Assembly (NCBI RefSeq): GCF_018130385.1
Contig: NZ_JAFCLU010000022.1
Location: 1 to 64,000 of the forward strand
Source: Bradyrhizobium sp. AUGA SZCCT0283
GTDB lineage: Bacteria; Pseudomonadota; Alphaproteobacteria; Rhizobiales; Xanthobacteraceae
Direction of reading: 5' to 3'
DNA: 64,000 nucleotides
The first letter of the stretch is position 1. The number at the start of each line of letters is the position of its first letter. Below, in pieces: positions 49,038 to 57,425 of the stretch. Under the pieces are notes generated by a model, which was not told the origin of the DNA, searched no databases, and saw nothing but the letters and a program-made list of their open reading frames with translations. Both the position numbers and the translations under genes were made by a program.

Positions 49038-49119
49038 CGTCATTCCGGGATGGTCCGAAGGACCAGACCCGGAATCTCGAGATTCCGGGTTCGATGCTTC
49101 GCATCGCCCCGGAATGACG
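49038..49119. repeat. Palindromic element, family E (CGTCATTCCGGGATGG type)
   Basis: Outer arms CGTCATTCCGGG and CCCCGGAATGACG, inner arms ACCCGGAATCTCGAGATTCCGGG (a perfect small hairpin at the centre), and GGTCCGAAGGACC near the start. It lies between the divergent flavoprotein gene and the convergent SDR. Confidence 0.8.
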
Positions 49120-49127
49120 CCCACAAT

Positions 49128-50045
49128 CTACAGCTTGATCCCCGCCCTTGCCGCAGCCTGGGCGACGTATTTCTGCGTCTGCTCGAACGCGCCCTGCAGC
49201 GCCTTGGCCTTCGAGACATCGTCGATCTCGGCAAAATGCGCCGCGATGGCATCGGGGGTCCAGTCGGACTGGGCCAGATTGATGCCTTCGGTCTCGATGA
49301 TCTTGATCACCGCGAACGAGCCCGCGCCCGCGCCCATGATGGTGCGGGTCGGCGCGTCCTCGCTGAGCAAGAATTCCACCGCAGGCGTAATCGCCTCGGG
49401 CCGCATCAGCGCCAGCGCCTGCGGCGGCAGCAATTCCTCGGTCATCCGGGTCGCAGCCGTCGGCGAGATCGTGTTGACGCGGATGTTGTTCTTGCGGCCT
49501 TCCTCGGCCAACACGTTCATCAGGCCGACGATTCCGGCTTTGGCGGCGCCGTAATTGGCCTGGCCGAAATTGCCGAACAGGCCCGACGACGAAGTCGTCA
49601 GCACGATGCGGCCATAGTTGCGCTCGCGCATACCCTCCCATACCGCCTTGCAGCAGTAAAACGTGCCGACGAGATGAACATCGAGTACTTTGGCAAAGTC
49701 GGCGATGTCCATTTTTGCGAACGACTTGTCGCGGAGAATGCCAGCGTTGGCGCACAGGAGATCAACGCTGCCCCACTCCTTCGTAGCCCGCTCGACCATC
49801 GCCGTGACTTGTCCGAACTTCGAGACGTCGGCGCCGTCGGCCATCGCTGTGCCACCCGCTCTGCGGATCTCCTCGACTACGGTTTCGGCCGGCGTCAGCG
49901 ACCCGCCGGTGCCGTCGCGCGCGCCGCCGAAATCGTTGACCACCACCTTGGCGCCGCGGCTCGCCAGCCCCAGCGCATGCGCCCGTCCCAGACCATTGCC
50001 CGCGCCGGTAACGATAGCGACACGTCCGTCAAACCTGATTGCCAT
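49128..50045 (-). CDS. Short-chain dehydrogenase, MFE2-type (3R)-hydroxyacyl-CoA dehydrogenase
   Basis: 305 residues from ATG 50045 (MAIRFDGRVAIVTGAGNGLGR). The NAD site is TGAGNGLGRAHAL and the catalytic Tyr/Lys sit in YGAAKAGIVG, after the Ser in LTTSSSGLFGN. The inserts (NDFGGARDGTGGSLTPAE) and the C-terminal tail beyond the usual SDR length (APTRTIMGAGAGSF onward) match bacterial homologues of the dehydrogenase part of peroxisomal multifunctional enzyme 2. It probably oxidises 3-hydroxyacyl-CoA. The neighbouring MaoC hydratase would make its substrate. Confidence 0.9.
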   Translation of the reverse strand: MAIRFDGRVAIVTGAGNGLGRAHALGLASRGAKVVVNDFGGARDGTGGSLTPAETVVEEIRRAGGTAMADGADVSKFGQVTAMVERATKEWGSVDLLCANAGILRDKSFAKMDIADFAKVLDVHLVGTFYCCKAVWEGMRERNYGRIVLTTSSSGLFGNFGQANYGAAKAGIVGLMNVLAEEGRKNNIRVNTISPTAATRMTEELLPPQALALMRPEAITPAVEFLLSEDAPTRTIMGAGAGSFAVIKIIETEGINLAQSDWTPDAIAAHFAEIDDVSKAKALQGAFEQTQKYVAQAAARAGIKL

Positions 50046-50074
50046 GAGTGGAATTCCTGGATGTGGGTTTCTCT

Positions 50075-50163
50075 CGTCATGCCCGGCCTTGTGCCGGGCA
50101 TCCACGTCTTCTTGGTTGCTGCATAGCAAGACGTGGATGGCCGGGACAAGCCCGGCCATGACG
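50075..50163. repeat. Palindromic element, family F (CGTCATGCCCGGCC type)
   Basis: CGTCATGCCCGGCCTTGTGCC and GGACAAGCCCGGCCATGACG arms, with ATCCACGTCTT and AAGACGTGGATGG inside. It lies between the SDR and the MaoC gene, which are in the same direction, so it could form a hairpin in the transcript. Confidence 0.85.
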
Positions 50164-50171
50164 TACAGAGG

Positions 50172-50651
50172 TTACTCGAAATAGATCAGGCCGATCCAGT
50201 CGGCGACCAAAGCGGGCTTATCCTCGCCCTCGATTTCGACGGTGACATTGGTGCGCGACTGCAGCTCCTTCGGCTTGCGCAGCTTGGCTTCCATGAGCGT
50301 GAATCGGCCGCGGACCCGCGAGCCCGCGCGCACCGGCGAGAGGAAGCGCAGCTTGTCAAAGCCGTAATTGACGCCCATCGCGGTGCCCTCGATTACCGGC
50401 ATCACCTCATAGGACATGATGCTCATCAGGGACATCGTGAGGAAGCCATGCGCGATGGTATTGCCGAACGCGGTTTCCTTCTTCGCGCGCTCCGGATCGA
50501 CATGGATGAACTGATGGTCCTCGATCACGTCGGCATAGACGTTGATCCGATTCTGGTCGATCAGGTGCCAGGACGACACCCCGATCTCCTTGCCGACCAT
50601 GGCCTGATAGGCCTCAAACGAGACCGGCGGCTTCTTCCAGACTTCATTCAT
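50172..50651 (-). CDS. MaoC-family enoyl-CoA hydratase
   Basis: 159 residues. EDHQFIHVDPERAKKETAFGNTIAHGFLTMSLM is the full hydratase 2 motif, with the active-site Asp/His pair (D..IHVD and the IAHG step). The single hotdog domain is the right length for a dimeric (R)-specific hydratase. The enzyme hydrates trans-2-enoyl-CoA. It follows the acyl-CoA synthetase gene by four bases on the same strand, so the two are coupled, and the SDR after it can oxidise its product. Confidence 0.92.
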   Translation of the reverse strand: MNEVWKKPPVSFEAYQAMVGKEIGVSSWHLIDQNRINVYADVIEDHQFIHVDPERAKKETAFGNTIAHGFLTMSLMSIMSYEVMPVIEGTAMGVNYGFDKLRFLSPVRAGSRVRGRFTLMEAKLRKPKELQSRTNVTVEIEGEDKPALVADWIGLIYFE

Positions 50652-50654
50652 GGA

Positions 50655-52385
50655 TTAACTCTCCAACCCGGCGGTCCGCACCTTCTGCAGCTCCGGGAAT
50701 TCGTCTTCGCGGAATTCCGATCCGCGCAGCGCGTCGCTTCTGACATTATCATGTTCGAGCCGGCGCAACTGGACGCGGCGGATCTTTCCGGAGATCGTCT
50801 TCGGCAGCTCCGTCACCAGTTCGATCTTGCGGATCCGCTTGAACGGCGCGAGCCGGGTGTGCAGATGCTTGAAGATCGACAGCGCGGTTTCGGGCGAACG
50901 TTCCACGCCCGACACCAGCAGCACATAGGCCTTCGGGATCGCGAGCCGGATCGGATCGGGGCTCGGCACGACCGCGGCTTCCGCAACCGATTCGTGCTCC
51001 AGCAGCACGCTCTCCAGCTCGAACGGGCTGATGCGGTAGTCGGAGGATTTGAACACGTCGTCGGAACGGCCGACGAAGGTCAGATAACCCTCGTCGTCGG
51101 CGAACACCACGTCGCCGCTGCGGTAGAGATCGCCGTCCGCGCCGCTCAGTTTGCCGTCCTCGCCCTGATAGCCCTGCATCAGGCCGGCCGGACGATCGGC
51201 GCCGAGCACCAGCGTTACTTCGCCCTCCTTGGTGACGTGGCCGTCATTGTCGGTGATCTGCACGCGATAGCCCGGCAGCGGGCGGCCCATCGAACCGACC
51301 TTGACCTTCTGGCCCGGCGAGTTGCCGGCAAGCGCCGTGGTTTCGGTCTGGCCGTAGCCGTCGCGGATAGTCAGGCCCCACGCCGCCTTCACCTGGTCGA
51401 TCACCTCGGGGTTGAGCGGCTCGCCCGCGCCGCAGACCTCGCGCAGGCTTACCTTGAAGTCGGCCAGCCTTTCCTGGATGAACAGCCGCCACACCGTCGG
51501 CGGCGCGCATAGCGTGGTGACGCCGCAGCGGCCGACGGTCGCGAGCAACGCCTTGGCATCGAAGCGCGGCTGGTTGACCACGAACACGGTGGCGCCGGCG
51601 TTCCAGGGCGCGAAGAAGCAGCTCCAGGCATGCTTGGCCCAGCCGGGCGAGGAGATGTTAAGGTGTACGTCGCCCGGCTGCAGGCCGAGCCAGAACATCG
51701 TCGACAGCGCGCCGACGGGATAGCTGCGCTGGCTGTGCCGCACCAGCTTTGGTTTTGCCGTGGTGCCCGAGGTGAAATAGAGCAACATCGGATCGTCGGC
51801 GTTGGTTGGACCGTCAGGCGCAAAGGTTTCGGGCGCACTCGCCGCCTGCTCGAACGGCAGCCAGCCGTCGTGCTTCGACGTCGCGCCGACGACGATGCGG
51901 ACCAGGTTTTCGCTGCCGAGGCCCGCGAACTTCGCCACCTGATCCTGTGACGCCACCACCACCCTCGCCTTGCCGCGATCGAGCCGGTCGCGCAATTCGT
52001 CAGGGGTCAGCAGCGTGGTGGCGGGGATCACGACCACGCCGAGCTTCATCGCTGCCAGCATCGTCTCCCACAGCGGCACGACATTGCCGAGCAGCAGCAA
52101 CAGGTGATCGCCGCGCTTGAGCCCCTGCGCGCGCAGGAAGTTTGCGACCTGGTTGGACCGCCGCGACAGCGCTGCGAAGGAGAGCTTTGTTTCCTTGTCG
52201 CCGGCATCGACGATCCAGAGCGCGGTGCGGTCCCGGCTGTCGGCATTCCCAGCGAGTTCCGCATCGAACCAGTCCAGCGCCCAGTTGAAGGGTACAGGGT
52301 CCGGCCAGCGAAATCCTTTTACGGCCGCATCGTAATCGGTGCGGTGCTTGAGCAGAAAGGCGCGCGCATCCTGGAAAGTCGTCAT
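50655..52385 (-). CDS. AMP-binding acyl-CoA synthetase
   Basis: 576 residues. It has LYFTSGTTAKPKLVRHSQRS (P-loop A3), the substrate region (SSPGWAKHAWSCFFAPWNAG), GYGQTETTALAGNSPGQK (A5), DLYRSGDVVFADDEGYL (A7), FKSSDYRISPFELESVL (A8), and ELPKTISGKIRRVQLRRLE (A10, the catalytic Lys). The FFAPWNAG-type segment and the length suit acetyl- to medium-chain acyl-CoA synthetases. It activates a carboxylic acid to its CoA thioester and is the first gene of the SDR/MaoC group. Confidence 0.92.
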   Translation of the reverse strand: MTTFQDARAFLLKHRTDYDAAVKGFRWPDPVPFNWALDWFDAELAGNADSRDRTALWIVDAGDKETKLSFAALSRRSNQVANFLRAQGLKRGDHLLLLLGNVVPLWETMLAAMKLGVVVIPATTLLTPDELRDRLDRGKARVVVASQDQVAKFAGLGSENLVRIVVGATSKHDGWLPFEQAASAPETFAPDGPTNADDPMLLYFTSGTTAKPKLVRHSQRSYPVGALSTMFWLGLQPGDVHLNISSPGWAKHAWSCFFAPWNAGATVFVVNQPRFDAKALLATVGRCGVTTLCAPPTVWRLFIQERLADFKVSLREVCGAGEPLNPEVIDQVKAAWGLTIRDGYGQTETTALAGNSPGQKVKVGSMGRPLPGYRVQITDNDGHVTKEGEVTLVLGADRPAGLMQGYQGEDGKLSGADGDLYRSGDVVFADDEGYLTFVGRSDDVFKSSDYRISPFELESVLLEHESVAEAAVVPSPDPIRLAIPKAYVLLVSGVERSPETALSIFKHLHTRLAPFKRIRKIELVTELPKTISGKIRRVQLRRLEHDNVRSDALRGSEFREDEFPELQKVRTAGLES

Positions 52386-52420
52386 GCTGGTCCCTTAATC
52401 GGCCTCTCCACGCCTTCGAC

Positions 52421-52522
52421 CGTCATCCTGAGGAGCCGCGAAGCGGCGTCTCGAAGGATGGGCCGCGCGCACCGACCAAGTCACCCTTCGAGGCTCGCAA
52501 GTGCTCGCACCTCAGGGTGACG
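52421..52522. repeat. Palindromic element, family D (CGTCATCCTGAGGAGC type)
   Basis: CGTCATCCTGAGGAGCCGCG and CGCACCTCAGGGTGACG arms, with CTCGAAGGAT/CCTTCGAG pairs inside. It corresponds to the copy at 26129-26235. It sits between the acyl-CoA synthetase and mmsB. Confidence 0.8.
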
Positions 52523-52529
52523 ACGGTGG

Positions 52530-53417
52530 CTATTTCCCGGCGAGGCTCCGAACGTGCTGGATAATCCCGGAAAAATCCACCCCGCCATGGCCGGCGGCGT
52601 CGAAGGCCTTGTAGATCTCCTGCGCGTGCTTGCCCAGAGGCGTCACGGCCCCGGCGGCGTTGGCCGCGTCCTGCGCCAGCGTCAGGTCCTTCACCATCAG
52701 CGCCGAGGCAAAACCCGGCTTGTAGCCGTTATTGGCGGGCGAGGCCGGCACCGGGCCGGGCACCGGGCAATACGACGTCAGCGCCCAGCATTGGCCTGAG
52801 GAGGTCGAGGCGACGTCGAACAGCGCCTGATGCGACAGGCCGAGCTTTTCCGCCAGCGCAAAGGCCTCGCCGACCCCGATCATGGAAATGCCCAGGATCA
52901 TGTTGTTGCAGATCTTGGCCGCCTGCCCCGCACCCGCGCCGCCGCAATGCACGAGCTTCTTGCCCATGTTCTCCAGCACGGGTTTTGCCGCCGCGAACGC
53001 CTTGTCCTCGCCGCCGCACATGAAAGTGAGCGTGGCGCCCTTGGCACCGCCGGTTCCACCCGACACCGGTGCGTCGACCGATAGCATCCCGCTTTTTGCG
53101 GCCAGCGCATGCGCCTGCTTGGCGCTTTCGACGTCGATGGTCGAGCAATCGATGATCAGCGTGCCCTTGGCCATCGCCGGGATCACTTCGCTCCACACCG
53201 ACAGCACATGCTTGCCCGCAGGCAGCATGGTGATGACGATTTCGGCGCCCTTGACCGAGGCCACGGAGCTCTCCGCGATGGCGGCGCCGTCGGCTTTGGC
53301 CTGATCGCGTGAGGCCGCCACCAGATCGAACGCGGTGACCTTGTGGCCGGCCTTGACCAGATTGGCCGCCATCGGTCCGCCCATGTTGCCGAGGCCAATG
53401 AATGCGATATTTGTCAT
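52530..53417 (-). CDS. mmsB: 3-hydroxyisobutyrate dehydrogenase
   Basis: 295 residues. The Rossmann start IAFIGLGNMGGPMAANLVKAGH is typical. DAPVSGGTGGAKGATLTFM follows (substrate-binding SGGTGGA), then HCGGAGAGQAAKICNNMILGI with the catalytic Lys. C-terminal: FASALMVKDLTLAQDAANAAG. It oxidises 3-hydroxyisobutyrate to methylmalonate semialdehyde in valine breakdown. The adjacent genes encode the hydrolase and dehydrogenase of the previous steps, and mmsA the next. Confidence 0.95.
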   Translation of the reverse strand: MTNIAFIGLGNMGGPMAANLVKAGHKVTAFDLVAASRDQAKADGAAIAESSVASVKGAEIVITMLPAGKHVLSVWSEVIPAMAKGTLIIDCSTIDVESAKQAHALAAKSGMLSVDAPVSGGTGGAKGATLTFMCGGEDKAFAAAKPVLENMGKKLVHCGGAGAGQAAKICNNMILGISMIGVGEAFALAEKLGLSHQALFDVASTSSGQCWALTSYCPVPGPVPASPANNGYKPGFASALMVKDLTLAQDAANAAGAVTPLGKHAQEIYKAFDAAGHGGVDFSGIIQHVRSLAGK

Positions 53418-53451
53418 CTCGAATCCTCCGCTTGGAATTTTTCTGTTCTGA

Positions 53452-54534
53452 TCAGGGAAACTTCAGTTCGTCGATGCCGATCTCGGCGAAATAAGGCGCA
53501 ACCATTTCCGGCGTGACATCTTCAACGCGCGGCGGCGACCATTTTGGACTCCGATCCTTGTCGATCACGGCAGCGCGCACGCCCTCGCGAAAATCATCAC
53601 TGGCAAAGACTTCCAGCGCGGCGCGATATTCCCGCACCAGGCATTCCTCCAGCGAGCTTGACTTGCGCGCCAGCCGCAACAGTTTCAGCGTCACCACCAT
53701 GCCGCGCGGCGATTTCTCGTTCAGCGTCTTCAGCGTTGAAAGCGCCAACTCCGACCCGTCCCGCTGCAAGGCCGCGATGATGTCTTCCATCCGGTCGTGA
53801 GCGAACCAACGATCGATCTTGTCCTGCGTCGCCGCGACGGGACCCGCGGTCTCGCCCGTCGCAAAACCCGCGATCAAGGTTTTGACCTCTGAGGAAGTGA
53901 TCCCGGCCTGTACCTTGGTAAGAGCCTCGCGCAAGGCAGGCAGTTTGGCGGAGAGAACGACTGCATCGGCAAATTTGGCATGGATCGCGTCCGGACCATT
54001 CATGGTCTGCCCGGTCAATCCGAAATAAGTCCCGATCTCTCCCGGCGAATGCGACAACAGCCAGGTGCCGCCGACATCGGGGAAGAAACCGAGCCCCACT
54101 TCAGGCATCGCGAGCTTTGTTTTTTCCGTCACCACGCGGTGACTGCTGTGCGCCGACAGCCCGACGCCGCCGCCCATCACGATGCCGTCCATGAAGGACA
54201 CATAAGGCTTGGGGAATTTCTTGATGCGGGCGTTGAGGATGTATTCCTCCCGCCACAGGATTTTGCCGAGGTCGCCCTTCACCTTCGAGCTTTCCCAGAG
54301 CGCGCGGATGTCGCCGCCGGCGCACAGGCCGCGCTCGCCCGCACCTTCCAGCAGGATCACGGACACGGCCGGGTCTACCTCGAACGCGTCGAGCGCCTTG
54401 TCGACGTCGCGAAACATCTCCAGCGTCACGGCATTGATCGCCTTCGGCCGGTTCAGCCGGATCACGCCGCAGGATCCCTCGCGCTGCGCGATCAGGTCAC
54501 CTTCGATGAGTGCGGCTGCGGCGATCGCTGTCAT
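53452..54534 (-). CDS. 3-hydroxyisobutyryl-CoA hydrolase
   Basis: 360 residues from ATG 54534, which overlaps the dehydrogenase stop by four bases. A crotonase fold: AGERGLCAGGDIRALWES (oxyanion loop), SFMDGIVMGGGVGLSAHSSHRV, and LAMPEVGLGFFPDVGGTWLLS, which has the Glu/Asp pair of hydrolases, not hydratases. The ~100-residue C-terminal extension with REYRAALEVFASDDFREGVRAAVIDKDRSPKW matches HIBCH. It releases free 3-hydroxyisobutyrate from its CoA ester. The upstream frame is a shadow of the dehydrogenase gene. Confidence 0.93.
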   Translation of the reverse strand: MTAIAAAALIEGDLIAQREGSCGVIRLNRPKAINAVTLEMFRDVDKALDAFEVDPAVSVILLEGAGERGLCAGGDIRALWESSKVKGDLGKILWREEYILNARIKKFPKPYVSFMDGIVMGGGVGLSAHSSHRVVTEKTKLAMPEVGLGFFPDVGGTWLLSHSPGEIGTYFGLTGQTMNGPDAIHAKFADAVVLSAKLPALREALTKVQAGITSSEVKTLIAGFATGETAGPVAATQDKIDRWFAHDRMEDIIAALQRDGSELALSTLKTLNEKSPRGMVVTLKLLRLARKSSSLEECLVREYRAALEVFASDDFREGVRAAVIDKDRSPKWSPPRVEDVTPEMVAPYFAEIGIDELKFP

Positions 54535-55676
54535 CGCGCACCCTCGATCAGCTTGCGCGACACGATCAGCCGCATGATCTCGTTGGTCCCTTCTAGAATC
54601 TGGTGCACGCGCAGATCGCGCACGATCTTCTCGATGCCGTATTCGCTTAAGTAGCCGTAGCCGCCGTGCAGTTGCAGCGCCTGGTTGGCGACCTCGAAAC
54701 CGACGTCGGTGCCAAAACGCTTGGCCATCGCGCACAACATGGTCGCGTCCGCATCCTTGCGGTCGAGGGCGGCGGCGGCACGCCACACAAAGGTTCGCGC
54801 CGCCTCCAGTTCGGTTGCCATGTCGGCCAGGCGAAACTGCAGCGCCTGGAATTCGTCGAGGCGTTTTCCGAAGGCTTTGCGTTCCTTCATATAGGCCAAT
54901 GACTTCTCCAGCGCGCTTTGCGCGCCGCCGAGTGAACATGCCGCGATATTGATGCGGCCGCCGTCGAGCCCGGCCATCGCGATCTTGAAGCCGATGCCCT
55001 CGTCGCCCAACCGGTTCTCGACCGGCACGCGGGCATTCTCGAAGATCACCGCGCGGGTCGGTTGCGCGTTCCAACCCATCTTGCGCTCGTTGGCGCCGAA
55101 AGACACCCCCGGTGTCTTTCCGTCGATGACGAGCGTTGAAACTCCGCCAGGACCATCACCGCCCGTCCGTACCATCGCCACCAGCAGATCGGTGCCCCCG
55201 GCGCCTGAAATGAACTGCTTCTGCCCGTTCAAGACGTAATGATCGCCCTCACGTACCGCGCGGGTCCGCAGCGCCGCGGCGTCCGAGCCGGCGCCCGGCT
55301 CGGTGAGGCAGTAGCTTGCGATCAGTTCCATCGTACAAAGCTTCGGCAGCCACTTTTGCCGCTGGGTGTCGTTGCCATAGGCGTCGATCATCCACGACGC
55401 CATGTTGTGGATCGAGATGAAGGCCGACACGGTCGGGCACCCCTGCGCCAGCGCCTCGAAGATCAGCGCGGCGTCGAAGCGGGTCATGCCGGAGCCGCCG
55501 ACGTCGTCCTTGATGTAGATGCCGCCCATGCCGAGCGTGGCCGCTTCCCGCATCACGTCGACCGGAAAATGCTTCTCCTCGTCCCAGCGCAGCGCATGCG
55601 GCGCGATCTTCTCGGCCGCAAACGCCCGCGCCATGTCGCGGACTGCGATCTGGTCCTCGTCGAGAGCGAAATGCAT
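54531..55676 (-). CDS. Acyl-CoA dehydrogenase, isobutyryl-CoA type
   Basis: 381 residues from ATG 55676 (MHFALDEDQIAVRDMARAF). It has the FAD contact CLTEPGAGSDAAALRT, QKQFISGAGGTDLLVAM, and near the C-terminus ALQLHGGYGYLSEYGIEKIVRDLRV followed by ILEGTNEIMR, in which the catalytic Glu sits. The size and the operon place it as isobutyryl-CoA dehydrogenase of the valine pathway; sequence alone does not rule out short-chain activity. It overlaps the hydrolase gene by four bases. Confidence 0.92.
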   Translation of the reverse strand: MHFALDEDQIAVRDMARAFAAEKIAPHALRWDEEKHFPVDVMREAATLGMGGIYIKDDVGGSGMTRFDAALIFEALAQGCPTVSAFISIHNMASWMIDAYGNDTQRQKWLPKLCTMELIASYCLTEPGAGSDAAALRTRAVREGDHYVLNGQKQFISGAGGTDLLVAMVRTGGDGPGGVSTLVIDGKTPGVSFGANERKMGWNAQPTRAVIFENARVPVENRLGDEGIGFKIAMAGLDGGRINIAACSLGGAQSALEKSLAYMKERKAFGKRLDEFQALQFRLADMATELEAARTFVWRAAAALDRKDADATMLCAMAKRFGTDVGFEVANQALQLHGGYGYLSEYGIEKIVRDLRVHQILEGTNEIMRLIVSRKLIEGAR

Positions 55677-55696
55677 TCTGGGCTGCTCATTTTTTT

Positions 55697-55812
55697 CGTC
55701 ATTGCGAGGAGCTCGCGACAAAATTGCGAAGCAATTTTGCGCTGAAGCGACGAAGCAATCCATTCTTCCTTTTCGCGGCAATATGGATTGCTTCGCTGCG
55801 CTCGCAATGACG
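55697..55812. repeat. Palindromic element, family A, with inner duplication
   Basis: Starts CGTCATTGCGAGGAGCTCGCG and ends CGCTCGCAATGACGG. The inner part AAATTGCGAAGCAATTTTGCG is an additional hairpin. It separates the acyl-CoA dehydrogenase gene from mmsA, which are in the same direction. Confidence 0.8.
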
Positions 55813-55827
55813 GCTTGGGCTATACCG

Positions 55828-57324
55828 TCAGTTCATGGTCGGGATCGAGAACTCCGCGCCCTCCTTGACGCCGGACGGCCAGCGCGAGGTGATCGTCTTG
55901 GTCTTGGTATAGAAGCGGATCGAATCCGGACCATGCTGGTTGAGATCGCCGAAGCCGGACTTCTTCCAGCCGCCGAAGGTGTAATACGCGATCGGAACCG
56001 GGATCGGCACGTTGATGCCGACCATGCCGACATTGACCTTGGCGGCGAAGTCGCGGGCGGCGTCGCCGTCGCGGGTGAAGATTGCAACGCCGTTGCCGTA
56101 GTCATGATCCGACGGCAGCGCGAGGGCTTCCTTGTAGTCGTGGGCGCGCACCACCGACAGGACGGGTCCAAAGATCTCTTCCTTGTAGATGCGCATGTCC
56201 TTGGTGACGTTGTCGAACAGGCAGCCACCCATGTAGAAGCCGTTTTCATAGCCCTGCATCTTGAAGCCGCGGCCGTCGACGGCGAGCGTCGCGCCCTCCT
56301 TGATGCCGATCTCGACATAGTTCCTGACGCGATTGAGCGCCTCTTTCGTCACCAGCGGACCGTAATCGGCAGAGGGATCGATCGAAGTGCCGATCTTCAG
56401 GCTCTCGACTCGCGGGATCAGCTTTTCCATCAGCCGGTCGGCGGTGGGCTTGCCGACGGGCACCGCCACCGAAATCGCCATGCAGCGCTCACCGGCCGAA
56501 CCGTAGCCCGCGCCGATCAAGGCATCGACGGTCTGATCCATGTCGGCATCGGGCATGACGATGGCGTGGTTCTTGGCGCCGCCAAAACACTGCGCACGCT
56601 TGCCGGTGGCGGCGGCACGCTCGTAGATATATTGCGCGATCGGCGAGGAGCCGACGAAGCCGACCGCCTTGATGTCGGGATCGTCGAGAATGGCATCGAC
56701 CGCCTCCTTGTCGCCGTTGACGACGTTGAGCACGCCGGGCGGCAGCCCAGCCTCGATCATCAGTGCCGCCAGCATCATCGGCACGCCGGGATCGCGCTCG
56801 GACGGCTTCAGGATGAAGGCGTTGCCGCAGGCGATCGCGGGTGCGAACTTCCACATCGGAATCATCGCCGGGAAATTGAACGGGGTGATGCCGGCGACCA
56901 CGCCCAACGGCTGCCGCATCGAATAGATGTCGATGCCGGGGCCGGCGCCTTCGGTGTATTCGCCCTTCATCAGATGCGGAATGCCGCAGGCGAACTCGAC
57001 GACCTCCAGGCCGCGCTGGATGTCGCCCTTGGCGTCGGGAACGGTCTTGCCGTGTTCGCGTGCCAGCACGTCGGCAAGCTTGTCGTAATCGCGCTGCGCC
57101 AGTTCGAGGAACTTCATCATGACGCGCGCGCGGCGCTGCGGATTGGTGTTGGCCCATTCGACCTGGGCGTCCCTGGCGTTCTCGACGGCGGCGCGAACCT
57201 CGGCCTTGGAGGCCAGCGCGACCTTGGCCTGGACGTCCCCGGTCATCGGCTCGAAAACGTCGGCCGTCCGCCCGGACGTGCCCTTGACCTCTTTGCCGCC
57301 GATGAAATGTCCGATTGAGCGCAT
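55828..57324 (-). CDS. mmsA: CoA-acylating methylmalonate-semialdehyde dehydrogenase
   Basis: 498 residues from ATG 57324, with an AGGGAG site. It has AGITPFNFPAMIPMWKFAP, AKNHAIVMPDADMD, the catalytic Cys in GSAGERCMAISVAVPVG, and the C-terminal PIPVPIAYYTFGGWKKSGFGDLN typical of this subfamily (IPVPxxxxxFGGWKxSxFGD). It forms propionyl-CoA from methylmalonate semialdehyde in valine degradation. It heads the minus-strand cluster and is divergent from the LysR gene. Confidence 0.95.
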   Translation of the reverse strand: MRSIGHFIGGKEVKGTSGRTADVFEPMTGDVQAKVALASKAEVRAAVENARDAQVEWANTNPQRRARVMMKFLELAQRDYDKLADVLAREHGKTVPDAKGDIQRGLEVVEFACGIPHLMKGEYTEGAGPGIDIYSMRQPLGVVAGITPFNFPAMIPMWKFAPAIACGNAFILKPSERDPGVPMMLAALMIEAGLPPGVLNVVNGDKEAVDAILDDPDIKAVGFVGSSPIAQYIYERAAATGKRAQCFGGAKNHAIVMPDADMDQTVDALIGAGYGSAGERCMAISVAVPVGKPTADRLMEKLIPRVESLKIGTSIDPSADYGPLVTKEALNRVRNYVEIGIKEGATLAVDGRGFKMQGYENGFYMGGCLFDNVTKDMRIYKEEIFGPVLSVVRAHDYKEALALPSDHDYGNGVAIFTRDGDAARDFAAKVNVGMVGINVPIPVPIAYYTFGGWKKSGFGDLNQHGPDSIRFYTKTKTITSRWPSGVKEGAEFSIPTMN

Positions 57325-57425
57325 GAATAATCTCCCTAAGGGTCCGGATGGTTCGCTTTGGAGCCCTTTTTGACCTGCATTTCTTAGGATACAAGTCCGA
57401 TATATTGCACCATAGATGTGCGGAA

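Noticed and set aside
50133..51512. A 459-codon open frame antisense to the MaoC and synthetase genes
   Set aside because: Shadow of two coupled genes with full motifs.
55519..57318. A 599-codon open frame antisense to mmsA and the acyl-CoA dehydrogenase
   Set aside because: Covers parts of two well-supported genes and starts within one of them; no homology-like segments seen.
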